64,000 bases of DNA from Euborellia annulipes (taxonomy: Eukaryota > Arthropoda > Insecta > Dermaptera > Anisolabididae), in the NCBI GenBank assembly GCA_023213315.1, contig JAKCPI010000887.1, positions 60,483-124,482 of the forward strand, written 5' to 3'. Both the position numbers and the translations under genes were made by a program. Under the pieces are notes generated by a model, which was not told the origin of the DNA, ran no database searches, and saw only the letters and a program-made list of their open reading frames with translations. This document shows positions 12,144-24,130 of the stretch, in pieces; the stretch's first letter is position 1; every line of letters begins with the position of its first letter.

Positions 12144-13471
12144 CCATAAGCCCCATGTAAAAAATATTAAAATCTTCTTGGAATAAAGAAATCTTCCATT
12201 CTCTTGATGTAATGGTTTCAAAAAAGGGTGGCCACCCCCGGGGTCCGAGTTCCTCCCACTCGTAGAATATTTCTAGTTACTTTTTCCTTAGAAAAATAAA
12301 ATATTTACTTCTAACCAAAGATAAAAATTTCCTATTCAAATAAATAGGTTTTTTTACTCATTTATTTTTTCAAGATGTTAAAAATATTATTAAAGTAAAT
12401 AGAGATAAAGTAAGTTTATAAATTTATCGAATTAAAAAAAAAAAATGTAAAGTGTAAATATTTCGAATTAAAAGATTGAAATAATAATTTAAAAGTCATT
12501 AATCTTCATTCGAATAAGTTTTTTTTTTTTTATTTTAGGTATGACGTAGTTTCTACTTTTACATTTCCCTCTCTCTCAATTGTTTCGATTTTTTTTTCCC
12601 ATTCCAATTATTATTTTTTTTGACTTTGACATGGGGCCAACACCTCAAGTGTTTACTTTTTCGAATGGTTTTAGGTGGAACTCTTAAAGCAAAAGGAGAA
12701 GGGAAGGGGAGGGAGGGGGATGTTTATGTTTTCGAATTCCATTCCTAGTTTCACACCTTTATCTTGGAAAAATGTTTACATTCATTTTGTTTTCTTCTCG
12801 TTTGTTTTAATGTCATTTTTTTTTTGCAACAAAATTATATTTCTTGGTTAACCAAAGATAGAGTTTATTGAATAATATTTATTCGACGCAGGAATTAACA
12901 AACATCCATAAAAACACATCGTCAAGTAGTTTCGGAAATGATGCATTATAAAGGAGCGTTAAAATAAATCTCTCAAATATTACTTTATAACTCTTCTTCC
13001 TATTTCTTCGCCTTAATCTCGACCGGGAAGGAATAGAACAAGCCGGCCCGTCGCAAGGTCTGACGCCTGTTTAAAATAGAAGAAAATGCAAAGAAAAGAA
13101 GTACTGCCAATCCCAGCTCGGGCAGCTCGTGGTCGCCATCCACGTACCCACAGGATGTGGCCCCGGCAAAAATATTACTTCCCTCCCCCATTTTCCATAT
13201 ATATAATAACGGAGTGTGCGTCTCTCTGTCACGCTCTGACCAACTTCCCAAATCGAAATTTCGCAGTCTTATAGAGGACAAAACATCCAAGAAAAATACT
13301 CGGGTCCCCAAATTCTTAAATCTTTTTGAGTTATTAATTCCTAAAGTTACAATTTCTCTCATAGGAAATGTATAGAGAAATATTTATGTATTCTTTGTAT
13401 TTATGCATTCTATGAATGTATACAAAACCTCAAGTAGGCACTGGATTAGAATAGTACTAATATTTTTTTTC

Positions 13472-13656
13472 TCCCTCGGGCCGTGTTGTAGTGGGTAGCG
13501 TGCTGGCCTTTTATACCAAGGGTTGCGGGTTCGCATCCCGTCTCATGTGACAATTTATTTCAATTGGATTGGCTACCAATCCAGGTGAAATAAATAGAGA
13601 GGGGGTCTAAATGGCCTTCGCCTCCGAAAAAGACAAATGAAATTAAATTTTTTTTT
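13472..13656 (+). mobile_element. tRNA-derived SINE, second family
   Basis: Head ccctcgggccgtgttgtagt, A-box-like tagtgggtagcgtgctgg, B box gcgggttcgcatcccg, body aattggattggctaccaatc, and tail gtctaaatggccttcgcctc followed by poly-T/A. Confidence 0.75.
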
Positions 13657-14106
13657 TCATAATTAAGCCAGCTGAAAGGGGGTTCAGGGGGTCGAAGCTC
13701 TCCCAGTTTAGACCGCGAAAGCTACAAACAATTTAGTTTTATTAGTGTCAGCTAATTTTTCAATGAAATTAAGAAAATCAGATAATAAAGGTATATCGTT
13801 ATTTTCTAAGTTCGAATTCCATTTTTCCAACTAGTATAAAATAATACCAACACAAAAATTTTTATTTCTAAATAATGTACTAATACAAACTAAAGCAAAC
13901 AAACAAAAAAAAAAAAAAGAAAGAAATAACATTCGAGTTCTATATATCCGCCATAGTTTTATACATTTTCTACAGTTTTATTCGCGAGTTTTGTATAAAA
14001 CTACAAAAAAACTCCTTTCGAAGAATCCATCACTGAGAGGGAACCTTCTTTATGTCACTTCCACAGGACAGCAACTCCCTCTCCTCGTAGAGTTGCCTGG
14101 GGGCTA

Positions 14107-14272
14107 TTGTGGTGAGATCCAATATTCCAATCCAGGGCCTCCTTGAGGATTTGTTTACATTAATTAAATATTTTTATTTAATGAAAAAATCCCTCAAGCC
14201 CAGGATTTGAACGCGGATCTTCTTTGTAGAAGCCGACACCCTAGCCCGCTACACCACCGAGTCCCCTAACTT
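14107..14272 (-). mobile_element. tRNA-derived SINE, third family
   Basis: The minus strand reads gactcggtggtgtagcgggc, then gcgttcaaatcctgggcttg (B box) and the body atgtaaacaaatcctcaagg. The body word also occurs alone at 91-135. Confidence 0.65.
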
Positions 14273-14547
14273 TATGTCTGAATTAGATATAAACCTATGT
14301 ATAAGGACTGAAGATGGACGAATCAATTTGGTTCGAAACTTCTCCTTAGGCATTTGGCATCCAAAGTTTTTCTTTTCTTTGTTGTTCTTTCCCAACTTGT
14401 AACATCAACAGGAACTTCTCTGCTGATTTTATTATACTATATTTATTAGTATACCATTATAGATTGATTGACTCAGTTTGTCACAGTTCTTTGTGATCTT
14501 GACTGAGGAAGTTCGCAGAGTAAACCAAAATAACTATCTTTTATTAA

Positions 14548-14943
14548 GGTGCGCGTCTCGGGGTGCTAATTTTGGGAGTTTCCAGTGGCCACAATTTTGA
14601 AGCTATAGACCTCAATTTTTTTTTAAATTAAAGCTATTTAAAATATCTCCAACTTATAGAGCCCTTTTTTTGATTTTCGAAAGAATAAATTTTTTTTTTT
14701 AGATTAATCGCATTAAATAAAAGATATTTTTAAAAAATTTGCTCTATATCTTATAGATAATTAAATTAGTATTCATTGTGTTAAAAAATAATTAATTTTC
14801 TACCCTTAATTAATTAGCTGGAACCTCTTAAATGAAATGGAATAAATCCCTTGTATTCCTATGGGAAAAACTAACGTCATCTCTTGCCGCCTCGAGTAAC
14901 TAGGTAGTCAATCGTGTCTTAACGGTTTTTCGAGACGCGCACC
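14548..14943 (+). mobile_element. piggyBac-like MITE with TTAA target
   Basis: Inverted ends GGTGCGCGTCTCG and CGAGACGCGCACC, each bordered by TTAA (14544-14547, 14944-14947), the target of piggyBac-type transposases. 396 bp, no coding capacity. The conserved inner block gatgacgttag.../ctaacgtcatctcttgccg is shared with 55617-55835. Confidence 0.75.
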
Positions 14944-15934
14944 TTAACACCTATATTGTATTTATTATTTAAAATTTAAGTCGTTCGTTTTTTCGATCCT
15001 AAAAGCGATAACTTCATAAAAATCTTCCAATTAATTAATATTTAAATAATAAATTGTTTTATTGCCACCTCTCCTTTTTTTTTCTAATGCATTTTTAAAA
15101 TGCAATTATAATATTACCTCACATTAAGATTAAATTGATTAACTTTCGGGTCATAAAAATAATTTTTATGACCCCCATAGAACAAGTTGAGAATTGAATT
15201 TTAAATTTTTATAATTTATTTAAAAATAGGGGTGAGGGAATAAAATTGCTCTCTGCATATTTATTTAGATTTAGTTCTATTTTTTTTGATAATTATCAAA
15301 AATAAACACAAATTTATATTTTTAGAATTTTTTATAACATTTTTAGATGCTTATCATTTCCTATCAAATTAGCATTTTTTTTTTCTTTACTAAATAAAAT
15401 TTCGCCATATGCATTCGATTCGTTCTTGTCAAGGCTGTTTGATATATAATAGATAGGCCTAAAGTAATTAGTAATCTAATCTCATTTGGCCCATTGGAAT
15501 ATATAACTCTTTTAATTCGATCCTCTTGTAATCTCTACAAGCGGCAGCACGTGTTCCCAGCGAACGAACGATTCCTTCGTTCTATTCTTAAATTCTTGAT
15601 TAAGATTACTACTTCAAAAGTTGTAATCTTATCTAATAAGTTGTTTTAAGTATCTTGTCGAATTTATTATTATTATTATACGCGCCTTTATTTCAGTACG
15701 AACATTTAAACTTAATCCTAATAAAGAGATTTTTATGGGGAATTATGAGGTTAAATTATCAAATATGGACATCGAGTTTCATAAGGATATGTGAGTTTAA
15801 ATTTTTTTTTTATTTTTTATTGACCCCATCAGTCGGGATATTGGCACTGTCAATAACGATAACAAATGAAATCATTTTGTGCTTTTTATTTGTTGATGAA
15901 AATGAGTTTAACGTAGAGTGTATCACCTCTTTAC

Positions 15935-16529
15935 CAGAGGTGTACCGAGGCAGTTGGGGGCCTGGGGGGAACTAGAAGAGGGGGCCTTATATTGAATTTT
16001 TTTTTTTTTGGGGGGGGTGGTATCTTTTAATATCTCTCTCCTCCATACACAAAAACATTTTTAAAATACCGTATATCCCTGAACCCCAAGGGGTATTTTC
16101 ATTAAATTCTTTTTTTATCTAAATTTTCCCATTTTTACTTGAGCCCCAAGGACCCCAGGGCCTCTCAAAGAGAAATTTTCATTAAATTTTGTTTTTACTT
16201 GAGCCCTGAGGGCCCCGGGGCCTCTCAAAGAGAAATTTTCATTAAATTTTGTTTTTACTTGAGCCCTGAGGGCCCGGGGCCTCACAAAGAGAAATTTTCA
16301 ATAAATTTTGTTTTTTTTATCTAAATTTTCCCATTTTTACTTGAGCCCTGAGGGCCCCGGGGCCTCTCAAAGAGAAATTTTCATTAAATTTTGTTTTTAC
16401 TTGAGCCCTGAGGGCCCCGGGGCCTTTCAAAGGGAAATTTTCATTAAATTTTTTTTATAAATATATGGGGGCCTATGCCGGCTGGGGCGGGGGGGACCGC
16501 CCCCCGCCCCCCCCCTCGGTACGCCACTG
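15935..16529. mobile_element. hAT-like element with internal minisatellite
   Basis: Ends CAGAGGTGTACCGAGG and CCTCGGTACGCCACTG are inverted repeats; the flanks are perfect 8-bp duplications CTCTTTAC (15927-15934 and 16530-16537). The middle is filled by tandem copies of a roughly 60-bp unit (16083-16455). Confidence 0.85.
16083..16455. repeat. Tandem repeat, about 60-bp unit, inside the hAT element
   Basis: About five copies of a unit containing ttgagccctgagggcc, ggggcctctcaaagaga and aattttcattaaatttt. The units vary slightly (gaccccagggcc in the first; one copy with an extra tatctaaattttcccattt insertion). This explains a spurious repetitive reading frame here. Confidence 0.8.
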
Positions 16530-17298
16530 CTCTTTACCATGATAAAGTGGATAGGCTTCTTATAAAAATTAGGTTTAGACTAGTAACCGTAGGCACTAGT
16601 TGAAACATGGTAATATGTAAAAAAAATAATAATGTAATATTAATTATTATAAATCAATATCAATTTATATCAAAAAATAAATTGAAACGATCACCAAGTG
16701 ATTTTTTATAATCTATTTATATAATTCGCTAATGTCCGTCTGTCAGTCTGTCTCTCACGCTCTATTTGAACAACTTCCCGTTGGAATTTTGAAACGAAAT
16801 TTAATATACTTAAAGAGGGCCCTCTAGAGATTACAGGAAAGTTATTTTCATCCCGAAATTTCTATAACTTTTTGAGTTATTAATTAAAATTTAAATAAAA
16901 CTAACAAAAATTTCTCTTATTTTTTTTTTATTAACGCAAAATTTTTAAAATTTTAAAATAATCTTTCCATTTCAGGTTTTCCTTTTATTGGAAATTCTTA
17001 TAAAAACAAAATTTGGGGTAATTAATATCCAACAAAACATATCGAGATTATGTTGATTTGTCCCTCAAATTGAAAATTGACATATTTTTCTTTATTTTAT
17101 TTCAATTCTATTAAATTGATTGTATTTGTGTTAAATTTACTTAGAAATGTATAAGATATTTCATATTAAATGTTTCTTAATCAGAGATCTTTAAGGTAGA
17201 TTAGAACAGGTCTTCTTAAGAAGAAACAAAATGTTTCACTTTTTTGCACCACAGTGTACAAGGTATAAAGAGACGTATCCAAAATTCGATTTCAAGAT

Positions 17299-17558
17299 CT
17301 TTTTTTTTTTTTTTTAAACACTCACACTTTTTTCTCATTGACACTCACAATCACACAGTCTTTTCGGAAACTTAGGCCATTTAAGACTTTAAACGATACT
17401 TGTATGTTTAATATATCTATTGGGGGTCCAGGCATTCTTATTTAAGCCATTTGGTATTCAAATGGCTTAAATAAAATCATCGGACTGCCTGGGGTTCGAA
17501 CCCGCGACTTTTGGTATACGAGGTTAGAACGCTAACCCATACACCAAGCCCTGAGGGC
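17299..17558 (-). mobile_element. tRNA-derived SINE, full length
   Basis: Same family as 8929-9162, with an intact head (gggttcgaaccccagg B box), an internal inverted ccatttggtattcaaatgg stretch and a gtgagtgtttaaaa tail. Confidence 0.78.
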
Positions 17559-18574
17559 TTTCAATATCTTGATAGAAATACAAACAAAAGCAAGATGGAT
17601 AAGAGCAATTAGGTCGAAATTTCATATTTAAGTTATGTGACCCCCTGATAAGCAAAAACGATGCTTTTTACTTACTTACTCTTAGGTTTTAATTTACTAC
17701 TAACCGGACACTAAATATATTTCGACACAAAATCTGCTGTGATGATAGCACATCACCCAACTTTCGATTTCGCAGGTGCGGTGCTGTCAGTCCCTCCAGA
17801 ATGTTAGCATGCTCCTGATAGTCTGGGATTGAGGAATTTATTTGAACGGGTCTCGATTTTTAAGTTTCAGACATAAACACCCCAAATATTATTAAATATT
17901 TTAATTTTTTACGATATTTATGTAATAATTTTTCTATCAGACTGAAGATAATGATGGAGCAGCCACTCAATTTATCTAATTATTATAAGAAGTTGAGTGT
18001 AATTTTCTTGAATCTTCATTAGATAATTTAAATAAAAATTGAAAAGATAAGGAAATAAGAATTTAATCAGAATCTTTGTGTACACACCTCTCTTTAATTT
18101 ATTATTATTTTTTTAAATAACTTCCCTATAACTAAAATATTTATTCCTCTAATGCCAAACTCCGCCCATCATTCACTCGCCAGATGTGAGCCTCTGAGTG
18201 ATTTTTTTTGAAATTTTAAAACTCCCAAACTCTTGGAAATTTTCTCTCTTTAGAGGGAGTCAGGAAGGTAATTGGGGTATAAAAAATATAAAGGTTCACT
18301 TAAGATTTGTTTAATAACTATTCTGAAGCTGGTCTTCGAGCATTAATCGCTACATATATTGTTTATATGAACTGTATTCGACTTGCAATTACTGTAATAA
18401 TGGGTATATTGTCATGAGATTCGAGTACAAGAGAAATCCTACACTTATATTATTACTAGCCTCCTTGGTACTTATATGCTAAATATATATTTTTTAAATT
18501 AAATTCCACTATACTGTTAATTTATATAGGCCTATGACAATATATTTTTTGTAAAATCAGTTTGTATATTACAG

Positions 18575-18620
18575 CGCTAAAGATGACCCCTACCGGAATC
18601 GAAATGTCAGCGTGAGTGCT
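18575..18620 (+). ncRNA. Degenerate hammerhead-like motif
   Basis: cagcgctAAAGAtgacc ... ccggaatcGAAATGTCagcg: the layout is preserved but the CUGANGA box is broken (CTAAAGA). It lies just left of the 55-bp hairpin. Confidence 0.3.
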
Positions 18621-18700
18621 GAGATTTATAAAAAAAGAAAAATCATAGCTGCATTTCCCTTTATTATTTTTTAGCAATATACTAAAATTTCTTTTTTAGT

Positions 18701-18827
18701 TTCTTTCAGGTATTTCGCTGCTGAACGGCGGGATCTAAGGAATTGCCGGAAGATTTAATCAAACCTCCACCCAATCTTCCGGCAATTTCTTAGATCCCGC
18801 CGTTCAGCAGCGAAATACCTGAAAGAA
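18701..18827. repeat. Long near-perfect hairpin, 55-bp arms
   Basis: Arm 18701-18755 and arm 18773-18827 are reverse complements with a single mismatch (attcc versus atttc), separated by a 17-base loop. The arm sequence (ttcgctgctgaacggcggga, tctaaggaattgccggaag) is GC-richer than the surroundings and does not match any repeat family in the window. Confidence 0.9.
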
Positions 18828-19210
18828 ATTTTAGAATAGTGATTAAACAGGTGTTACATCGTTTCCAAGACTAATTTAGGAATATAATCAACACACAGCT
18901 ATAAACCACTTTGAAATATAAAAATTATGGATGGACTGAGTATATTAGGAAGAGTTAGAAAAAAATTAATTAACCAGTCATACCATGGCCTGGATTTTAG
19001 AATTGTCATTATTATTGTCGTTTTCGATCCTCAATACACCGAATACGAATATAATTTATAGGTATACAAATAAATAATAGCGGCATACATACTAATCGGG
19101 TATAAGGAGGCTACATATCGGTATATGTGAAAAAGAATTCTAAAATTACCCTGACTCTGAATTAGAGACATGATAAAAATCAATCAATATGAATGAACAT
19201 GGATGTTACT

Positions 19211-19329
19211 AGGGTAACTAGGCCCCCCCCCCCCAAAAAAAAAAAAAAACCTCTCCGACCCAAGAAAAAGCGAGTCAATATGGGGCCTTCCAGGCTCCCC
19301 CCCCAGCCAAATTTCCTAGTTACGCCCAG
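19211..19329. mobile_element. Degenerate MITE of the GGCGTAACTAGG type
   Basis: Left gggtaactaggcc with a long C run, right cctagttacgcccagg. The ends are related to those of 37255-37424, but the left end is eroded and no target duplication is visible. Confidence 0.45.
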
Positions 19330-19763
19330 GTGATAGTGATGATATTGTAATATTCATAAGCTAACTTCTCTGTAGTTGTAATGCAATTCGAGTTCGCGAA
19401 ATTCCTCCTGGTATGGGCAAGTGGGAGGTGTCAGAATCCTTTCTTAAGGAATGAAAAGCCGCAGGCTGCGATATGCTCAGGGCAAGACAGCAAAACAGAA
19501 TTGCAGCTAAAAAATTATTTTTATTTCATAGTCAATTATAATTCTTTTAAGCAATAATTGACACCTCTTCGAAAAAAAAAAAAACCTTTCCAAAGAATAT
19601 TTTTATTAATCTGCGAATAAATTATTCCAGTCTTTAAAAGATGCGTTATGGTGCTTAATCATCTTATGAATTTTCTCCACGTCCCAAGTGGCATTAGCAT
19701 TCTGTTTATTTTGGTCCAGCTGCTGTCTTTCTGATTTCCATGTCCTCGATTGCTCTTTTGCAG

Positions 19764-19999
19764 GTGAATACGTGATTAAAACCGTAGACGAAGACGAGGT
19801 GCCATCAGGTCTGATCAAAGAAGAAACCTCCGTGCTTAAGCCTCCCTCTACAGCTGCCAGCACTAGTAGCTGCAGTGGCGATGATATTGATGAGCCGTTG
19901 CTGAGTGGAGACGCCGACGGTGCGAGTCTCATCCTTCCTCCGGAATTCTCTCTTGAGGAGGCTCTGCAGTTGGTCGGCCTCGACGAGGACGTTGTCAAG
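19764..19999 (+). CDS. cnc: Internal exon, acidic Ser/Pro-rich segment of a probable CNC-bZIP factor (cap-n-collar/Nrf-like)
   Basis: Seen: a pyrimidine-rich tract (tgctcttttgcag) ends in AG at 19762-19763 and the exon stops at AAG before GTGAAT at 20000. The exon is 236 nt: two bases completing a split codon (entry phase 1), then 78 intact codons, leaving phase 0. The peptide starts EYVIKTVDEDEVPSGL, passes through a Ser/Thr stretch (STAASTSSC) and an acidic stretch (DDIDEPLLSGDADG), and ends with the predicted amphipathic motif FSLEEALQLVGLDEDVVK. Base composition is far more GC-rich than the flanks. Inference: N-terminal transactivation or regulatory part of a cap-n-collar/Nrf1/2-type stress and development regulator. 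The name rests on my recollection of arthropod CncC proteins, not an alignment; another acidic nuclear protein is possible. Exon reality is much surer than the name. The exon supplying the first base of the split codon is not identified. Confidence 0.68.
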
Positions 20000-20242
20000 G
20001 TGAATACAAAAGAAAACACTCGAACCAAACTAAATATTACCGTATTTGTGAGCGGGATTCTCAATCAGGAATTCTTTTTTAAGATATTCAAGGACGGCCG
20101 GTACAGTCAAAAACATCCTTTGAAAAAATTTCAGAATTTATTCTAATCTTAAAAAAAAAGAAAAAGATTATTGAAATTATCTCATTCATTTATTTAACAT
20201 AACTAAACTATGCAATTGCATATTCAATTTGCTAACACAGTG

Positions 20243-20400
20243 TACAGTGAGGGTCAATATCAAGTCCCACCCATGCGTTTTCTTCTATTGATTATTTCAT
20301 TGTTTTTAAAAAGATGTATATTTTTTAATGGAAACTTTCATGGTTCAAACTTTAAAAATTTTAATAAAAATGAAGATGAATGAAAATGAATGAAATGAAA
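20243..20400. mobile_element. Mariner-like TA MITE, family F, right-truncated
   Basis: Begins TA-CAGTGAGGGTCAATATCAA, then gtcccacccatgcgtttt, aatggaaactttcatggttc, matching the left half of 63502-63712. The right half is lost. Confidence 0.7.
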
Positions 20401-20429
20401 TGTATCAATTTAAGCAACATTAACAATTT

Positions 20430-20474
20430 ATCGTCCTGAAGATGGGAGCGATGCGTTCTCGAAACGTCGACGAT
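20430..20474 (+). ncRNA. Hammerhead-ribozyme-like motif with perfect stem I
   Basis: ATCGTC, CTGAAGA (20436-20442), stem II gggagcgatgcgttctc, GAAAC (20461-20465), GTC (20466-20468), GACGAT. Stem I pairs ATCGTC with GACGAT over 6 of 6 bp. All invariant core positions are present, N7 being A. Confidence 0.68.
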
Positions 20475-21269
20475 ATTTAAAACGTTTTTTATTCCATGCT
20501 GGCTACCTACATTCACCTGTTCCTGTTAGAAGACTTTATTTCGAAATTCAAAATATGACAAGTTGCTTAAACAGAGGGTGGTGACATGGACATACACAGA
20601 GACGGACATTAGCAAATTTTATACCGGTATTTACTCTAGAAAGATCAGATTAGGTAGATTTGGAGAAAATATCACCAGAGTTTTTCTGTTTTCTGTTTTT
20701 TCCTCAATAATAATTAAAAATCTACTGGTACCTAATATAAAAAACTTCTCTTAAATTTTTCATATTGAAACAAATTTTGTTGTCGGTTGACTTTTCTCAA
20801 TTTTCCATCCCTTAATTTTAGAGCAAATTGCCCCAATGAATGAGCTCAAGAAACGAGAAAATCTCTGAATATTTTATGAAGAGATAACATTTGAAAAGCA
20901 TGAAAAAAAGCAGAGATTTCTTTGAGGATACAACAATTTAATATGTTTTATGAAATTATCAAATTAGAGATTAAAGAAACCAAACTCGATACTTTATTGT
21001 ATATATAAACAGATCAAAAAAAATTTAGATAATAAATTATTTATTTTTCACTTAAGGATTATCTTTTTTTGATAAATAAACTAAAGAGATATCTTTAATA
21101 AAACAAAAACTATATAATATAAACTTTATAACAAAAATTTGATAACATCCCCTACGTATTGCTCTGCCAGAATATTAAAACGAGGGCTGTGAATCATCCC
21201 TTTTGTCATCATCTTTTATTAGCAAGCCTATTCCTATTATTTTATTATTCAATATTAGAGAAATATATA

Positions 21270-21800
21270 AAAAAAAATCTGGTGTGAGTGGTCAAACAGC
21301 ACACAACTTTCTCTTACCTTCGGTAGGCCCTAATCGAAAGTTGTGTTCTGTGCTAGTCCTACCAGATTTTTTGTGTCGAGATATAGGCCTATTTAGTTTC
21401 CGACAGTACGGTATCATTTGAATTTGAAAATGTAAAATTTATAAACATGGGAACTATTTATATTTTACCATGGCAAGCATTTCTCCTATCTTTCTTATGA
21501 AGTACAAGAGTAAAGTGTGCTTCAAAAGATTTCAAGGGTATAATGGAAATATACATTTTAAAGAGAATCTAAAAAATAATTGATTTAAGAATCTTAAACA
21601 AAATCGTTGGAGCGAATTTTGAGAAAAACTGAAAAAGTGCATTAGTAAAGTACTAGTTCTTTTTGGCTAATTTTGATCAAAAGCTTATTTTCACGCCTCA
21701 GGTTGGTGCCTAACTTAAATATAAAATTTCAACTTTGTAGCTCAATTTCTCTCAAAATCTCGACATCGAATTTTTGACATGATCGCAATACTTTCTCACT
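21270..21800 (+). mobile_element. Dispersed repeat B, right-truncated
   Basis: Left hairpin aatctggtgtgagtgg ... gtgttctgtgctagtcctac, then the atgtaaaatttataaacatg, gaaaaagtgcattagtaaag and aatttttgacatgatcgcaa words. The terminal AT-rich tail and the cagaca stretch are missing. Confidence 0.7.
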
Positions 21801-22150
21801 AAATATTACAGATTATAGATAGTTTTAAAAATAATAAAATACAAGCATAAACCCAGAGGAGCAATATGGGTTGGGGAATTCATTTTTGCGCATTATTCCT
21901 ACAGAAGGGTCAAAAGCTCCTGGGTTTGGGTCATAGAAATCTATCTAAAAAACCACTTATTTCATTATTAACAAAAAAAAAAAAAATATCTTCGAAATTA
22001 TTAGCCCTTATTCATTTCAAATGATTGTATATGGGACCAACAACGCTCGTTTCAAAAGTCACCTTTTGTTTGCAGAAATATTTTAATTTTATTAAAAAAC
22101 AGCTCCAATTCATTATTTTTAAAAGAACTTAAAAGCAATTCGATATAGAT

Positions 22151-22856
22151 CAGTGGTTCCCAACCTTTTGAGGCCCATCTACCCTTTCTGGAGGTTCACT
22201 AACACCTATCGCCCCCTTTTCATTTTCATTCTTTGCCTTATTTTAATTTAAAGTGTAAATAATAAAGCAGTTTTATTATTTTAAACTATTTTATTACCGT
22301 ATATAAATACAATCAAAGCAATTTTTTATCAGTTCACTCTTATCAATTTATGCATTTTACAGAAATATACCTGAGGTACATACACAAATTTGCATGATTC
22401 AAAAATTGAATCAAATTGATAAATTTTGTCATCTGTATCAGCATTTACGCACAAAAAATTATTTAAAATTTTCGACAAAAAAGTAATTTATGATTGATTG
22501 AAAAAATTCCATCCTTTTAAAACAAGACTCTACCTAGTTAAAAAAGCACTTTATTTCAAAGGTAAAAATAAAGTTTCTCAGATAACGTTCTCCTTTCTAA
22601 GTGAATAAATACAACAGCTTCAGAAATAATGACCGAAACGTTGAAATTTTTGACGTTTCGATTCTAGATTGGAATTATCTTCAGACTTTTTCATTTTTAC
22701 GACAATTTTTTGTTCTCTTCTTTCCTGGCCATATTCTAAATAGGAGATTTTTCTCTTTGATTTTTGTTCTTTTTAAATTTTCCCATCGCCCCCCTGCTTC
22801 CCTGATACCCCAAATCGCCCTCTTGGGGGCGATCGTCCCCAGTTTGGGAACCACTG
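22151..22856. mobile_element. hAT element, non-autonomous, 706 bp
   Basis: Ends CAGTGGTTCCCAACCTTTTG and AGTTTGGGAACCACTG are classic hAT termini. Flanking 8-mers are atatagat and atttagag (six of eight match), consistent with an old target duplication. No transposase frame remains. A hammerhead-like inverted motif lies inside at 22641-22690. Confidence 0.75.
22641..22690 (-). ncRNA. Hammerhead-like motif inside an hAT element
   Basis: The minus strand reads gtCTGAAGAtaattcc ... gaatcGAAACGTCaaa. The core is intact, but stem I is short. A second gaaacgtt in the opposite sense lies at 22637-22644. Confidence 0.4.
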
Positions 22857-24130
22857 ATTTAGAGTAATAATTTTCTTGTACCAAAAGAAAACAAATAATT
22901 TTTATTGAGAATTTATCAAATAAATGCATTTCAAAATATGGCCTTAGAAAAGGAGAAATTTTATAAAGAGATTTTTGTTTGTTTTTTTTCCTAGAAACAC
23001 AGTGCATATATGAATAGTTTTATAGTGCATCTTAATTGAAATATGAACAATAATGTGCTGGCCGAAATGTTTCGGTGGAAATAAAGGCCTTATATATTTA
23101 TATATAATATTATAATAATATATTGATAATGTTGGCGAGGTTTAGTTATTTGAACTGAGCATTTTAAGAAACTCGAGTGACGTTCTTTTTGGTCTTTTTT
23201 CATATTTAATTAGCCATACTTAACTTTGTTTAAATTGAAATTCATAGGTTTTTATTTAAGTACTAAATCCTTATATAGTAAGAATTTAATCTTCCATTGC
23301 GTGGGAAATTTCCCCCCAAAATAAATTTATTTTTCTTTTTTTATACTTGAATATTTTTTCATATAGTTCCTTCAGACTCCAAGGTCGAGGCCAATTTATT
23401 TATCCCCCCCCCCCCCCTTCTAATTTGCCTTTAATGAGATAATAATGCTGATGCTTGCATTATATTTATATTAATTCTTTCTTAGCAAAGGCTACCAAAT
23501 GACGGTCCCCTTAACAGTTAGTTATTCAAAATCAATAAGCAAAAAAAAAAAAAAAAAAAAAAACGTTAGATTGCCGATGGCTAATATGTCGAGATGTGAT
23601 TTTTTTATTTATTTATTTAAATGACTTTTTGCGTCTCGATTAATTCAAAATTCAATTCTGTTTTCTATTAGCATTTTATTTTTATTTTTTGTTAAATTTT
23701 TTTTTTTTTTGAATTAATTAATAAATAATTTTTTTTAAGGAAAGTAGATGTGCAGCCAGGAGAATAAAATTTTTTTTTTAAATTCATTTGGTCGACGTTT
23801 TTGACGCGAATCGCTTCCTTCTTCGGGGCCAAAGATTGCTATAAAATAGGCCTACACATAGATGCTACCGTGCGAGATATAAAACATTTGTACATTATTG
23901 AAAGAGGCATCTTTTTGGGTACGGGAAGACCCCTGTATACTGTTTTTTTTACAATGTTAGTGAAAAATGACTAACTGCGCTGCCCGCTTTTGGTGGGCTT
24001 CTTTTATTTAGTTTGTTCAAATACAAACATCGCATACAATACCTTGCGGGTCGTGGTCACCTTATTGTATACAACATATAATCGTTAAATCGAAATTTCG
24101 ATAATTCTCCTGAGCTTGGAATTATATATG

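Larger units (their letters stand above)
1..19763. other. Upstream intron or 5' flank, repeat-dense, no certain exon
   Basis: The exon at 19764 starts in phase 1, so coding sequence lies further upstream, but I find no convincing donor/acceptor pair within these 19.7 kb. The stretch holds SINEs (1-70, 2486-2571, 7003-7113, 8929-9162, 13472-13656, 14107-14272, 17299-17558), hAT-like and other MITEs, hammerhead-like motifs (606-648, 2330-2370, 18575-18620) and a GC-rich island at 9520-9850. The intervals 3600-5050, 6180-6880, 8200-8930, 9870-11290, 12260-13000 and 17580-18570 show only AT-rich sequence with homopolymer runs and nothing I can name. Confidence 0.6.

Noticed and set aside
13000..13362. 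120-codon minus-strand frame
   Set aside because: Overlaps a dispersed repeat also seen near 16730-16900 (tgtcacgctctgaccaacttccc type) and has no recognisable domain or splice context.
16139..16324. Repetitive frame with SPEGPGASQREIFIKFCFYL units
   Set aside because: Produced by the tandem 60-bp minisatellite inside an hAT element.
19606..20064. 152-codon minus-strand frame
   Set aside because: Shadow of the plus-strand exon 19764-19999 and its GC-rich codons; no splice or domain support.
22681..23007. 108-codon minus-strand frame
   Set aside because: Starts within the hAT element terminus; no protein similarity recognised.
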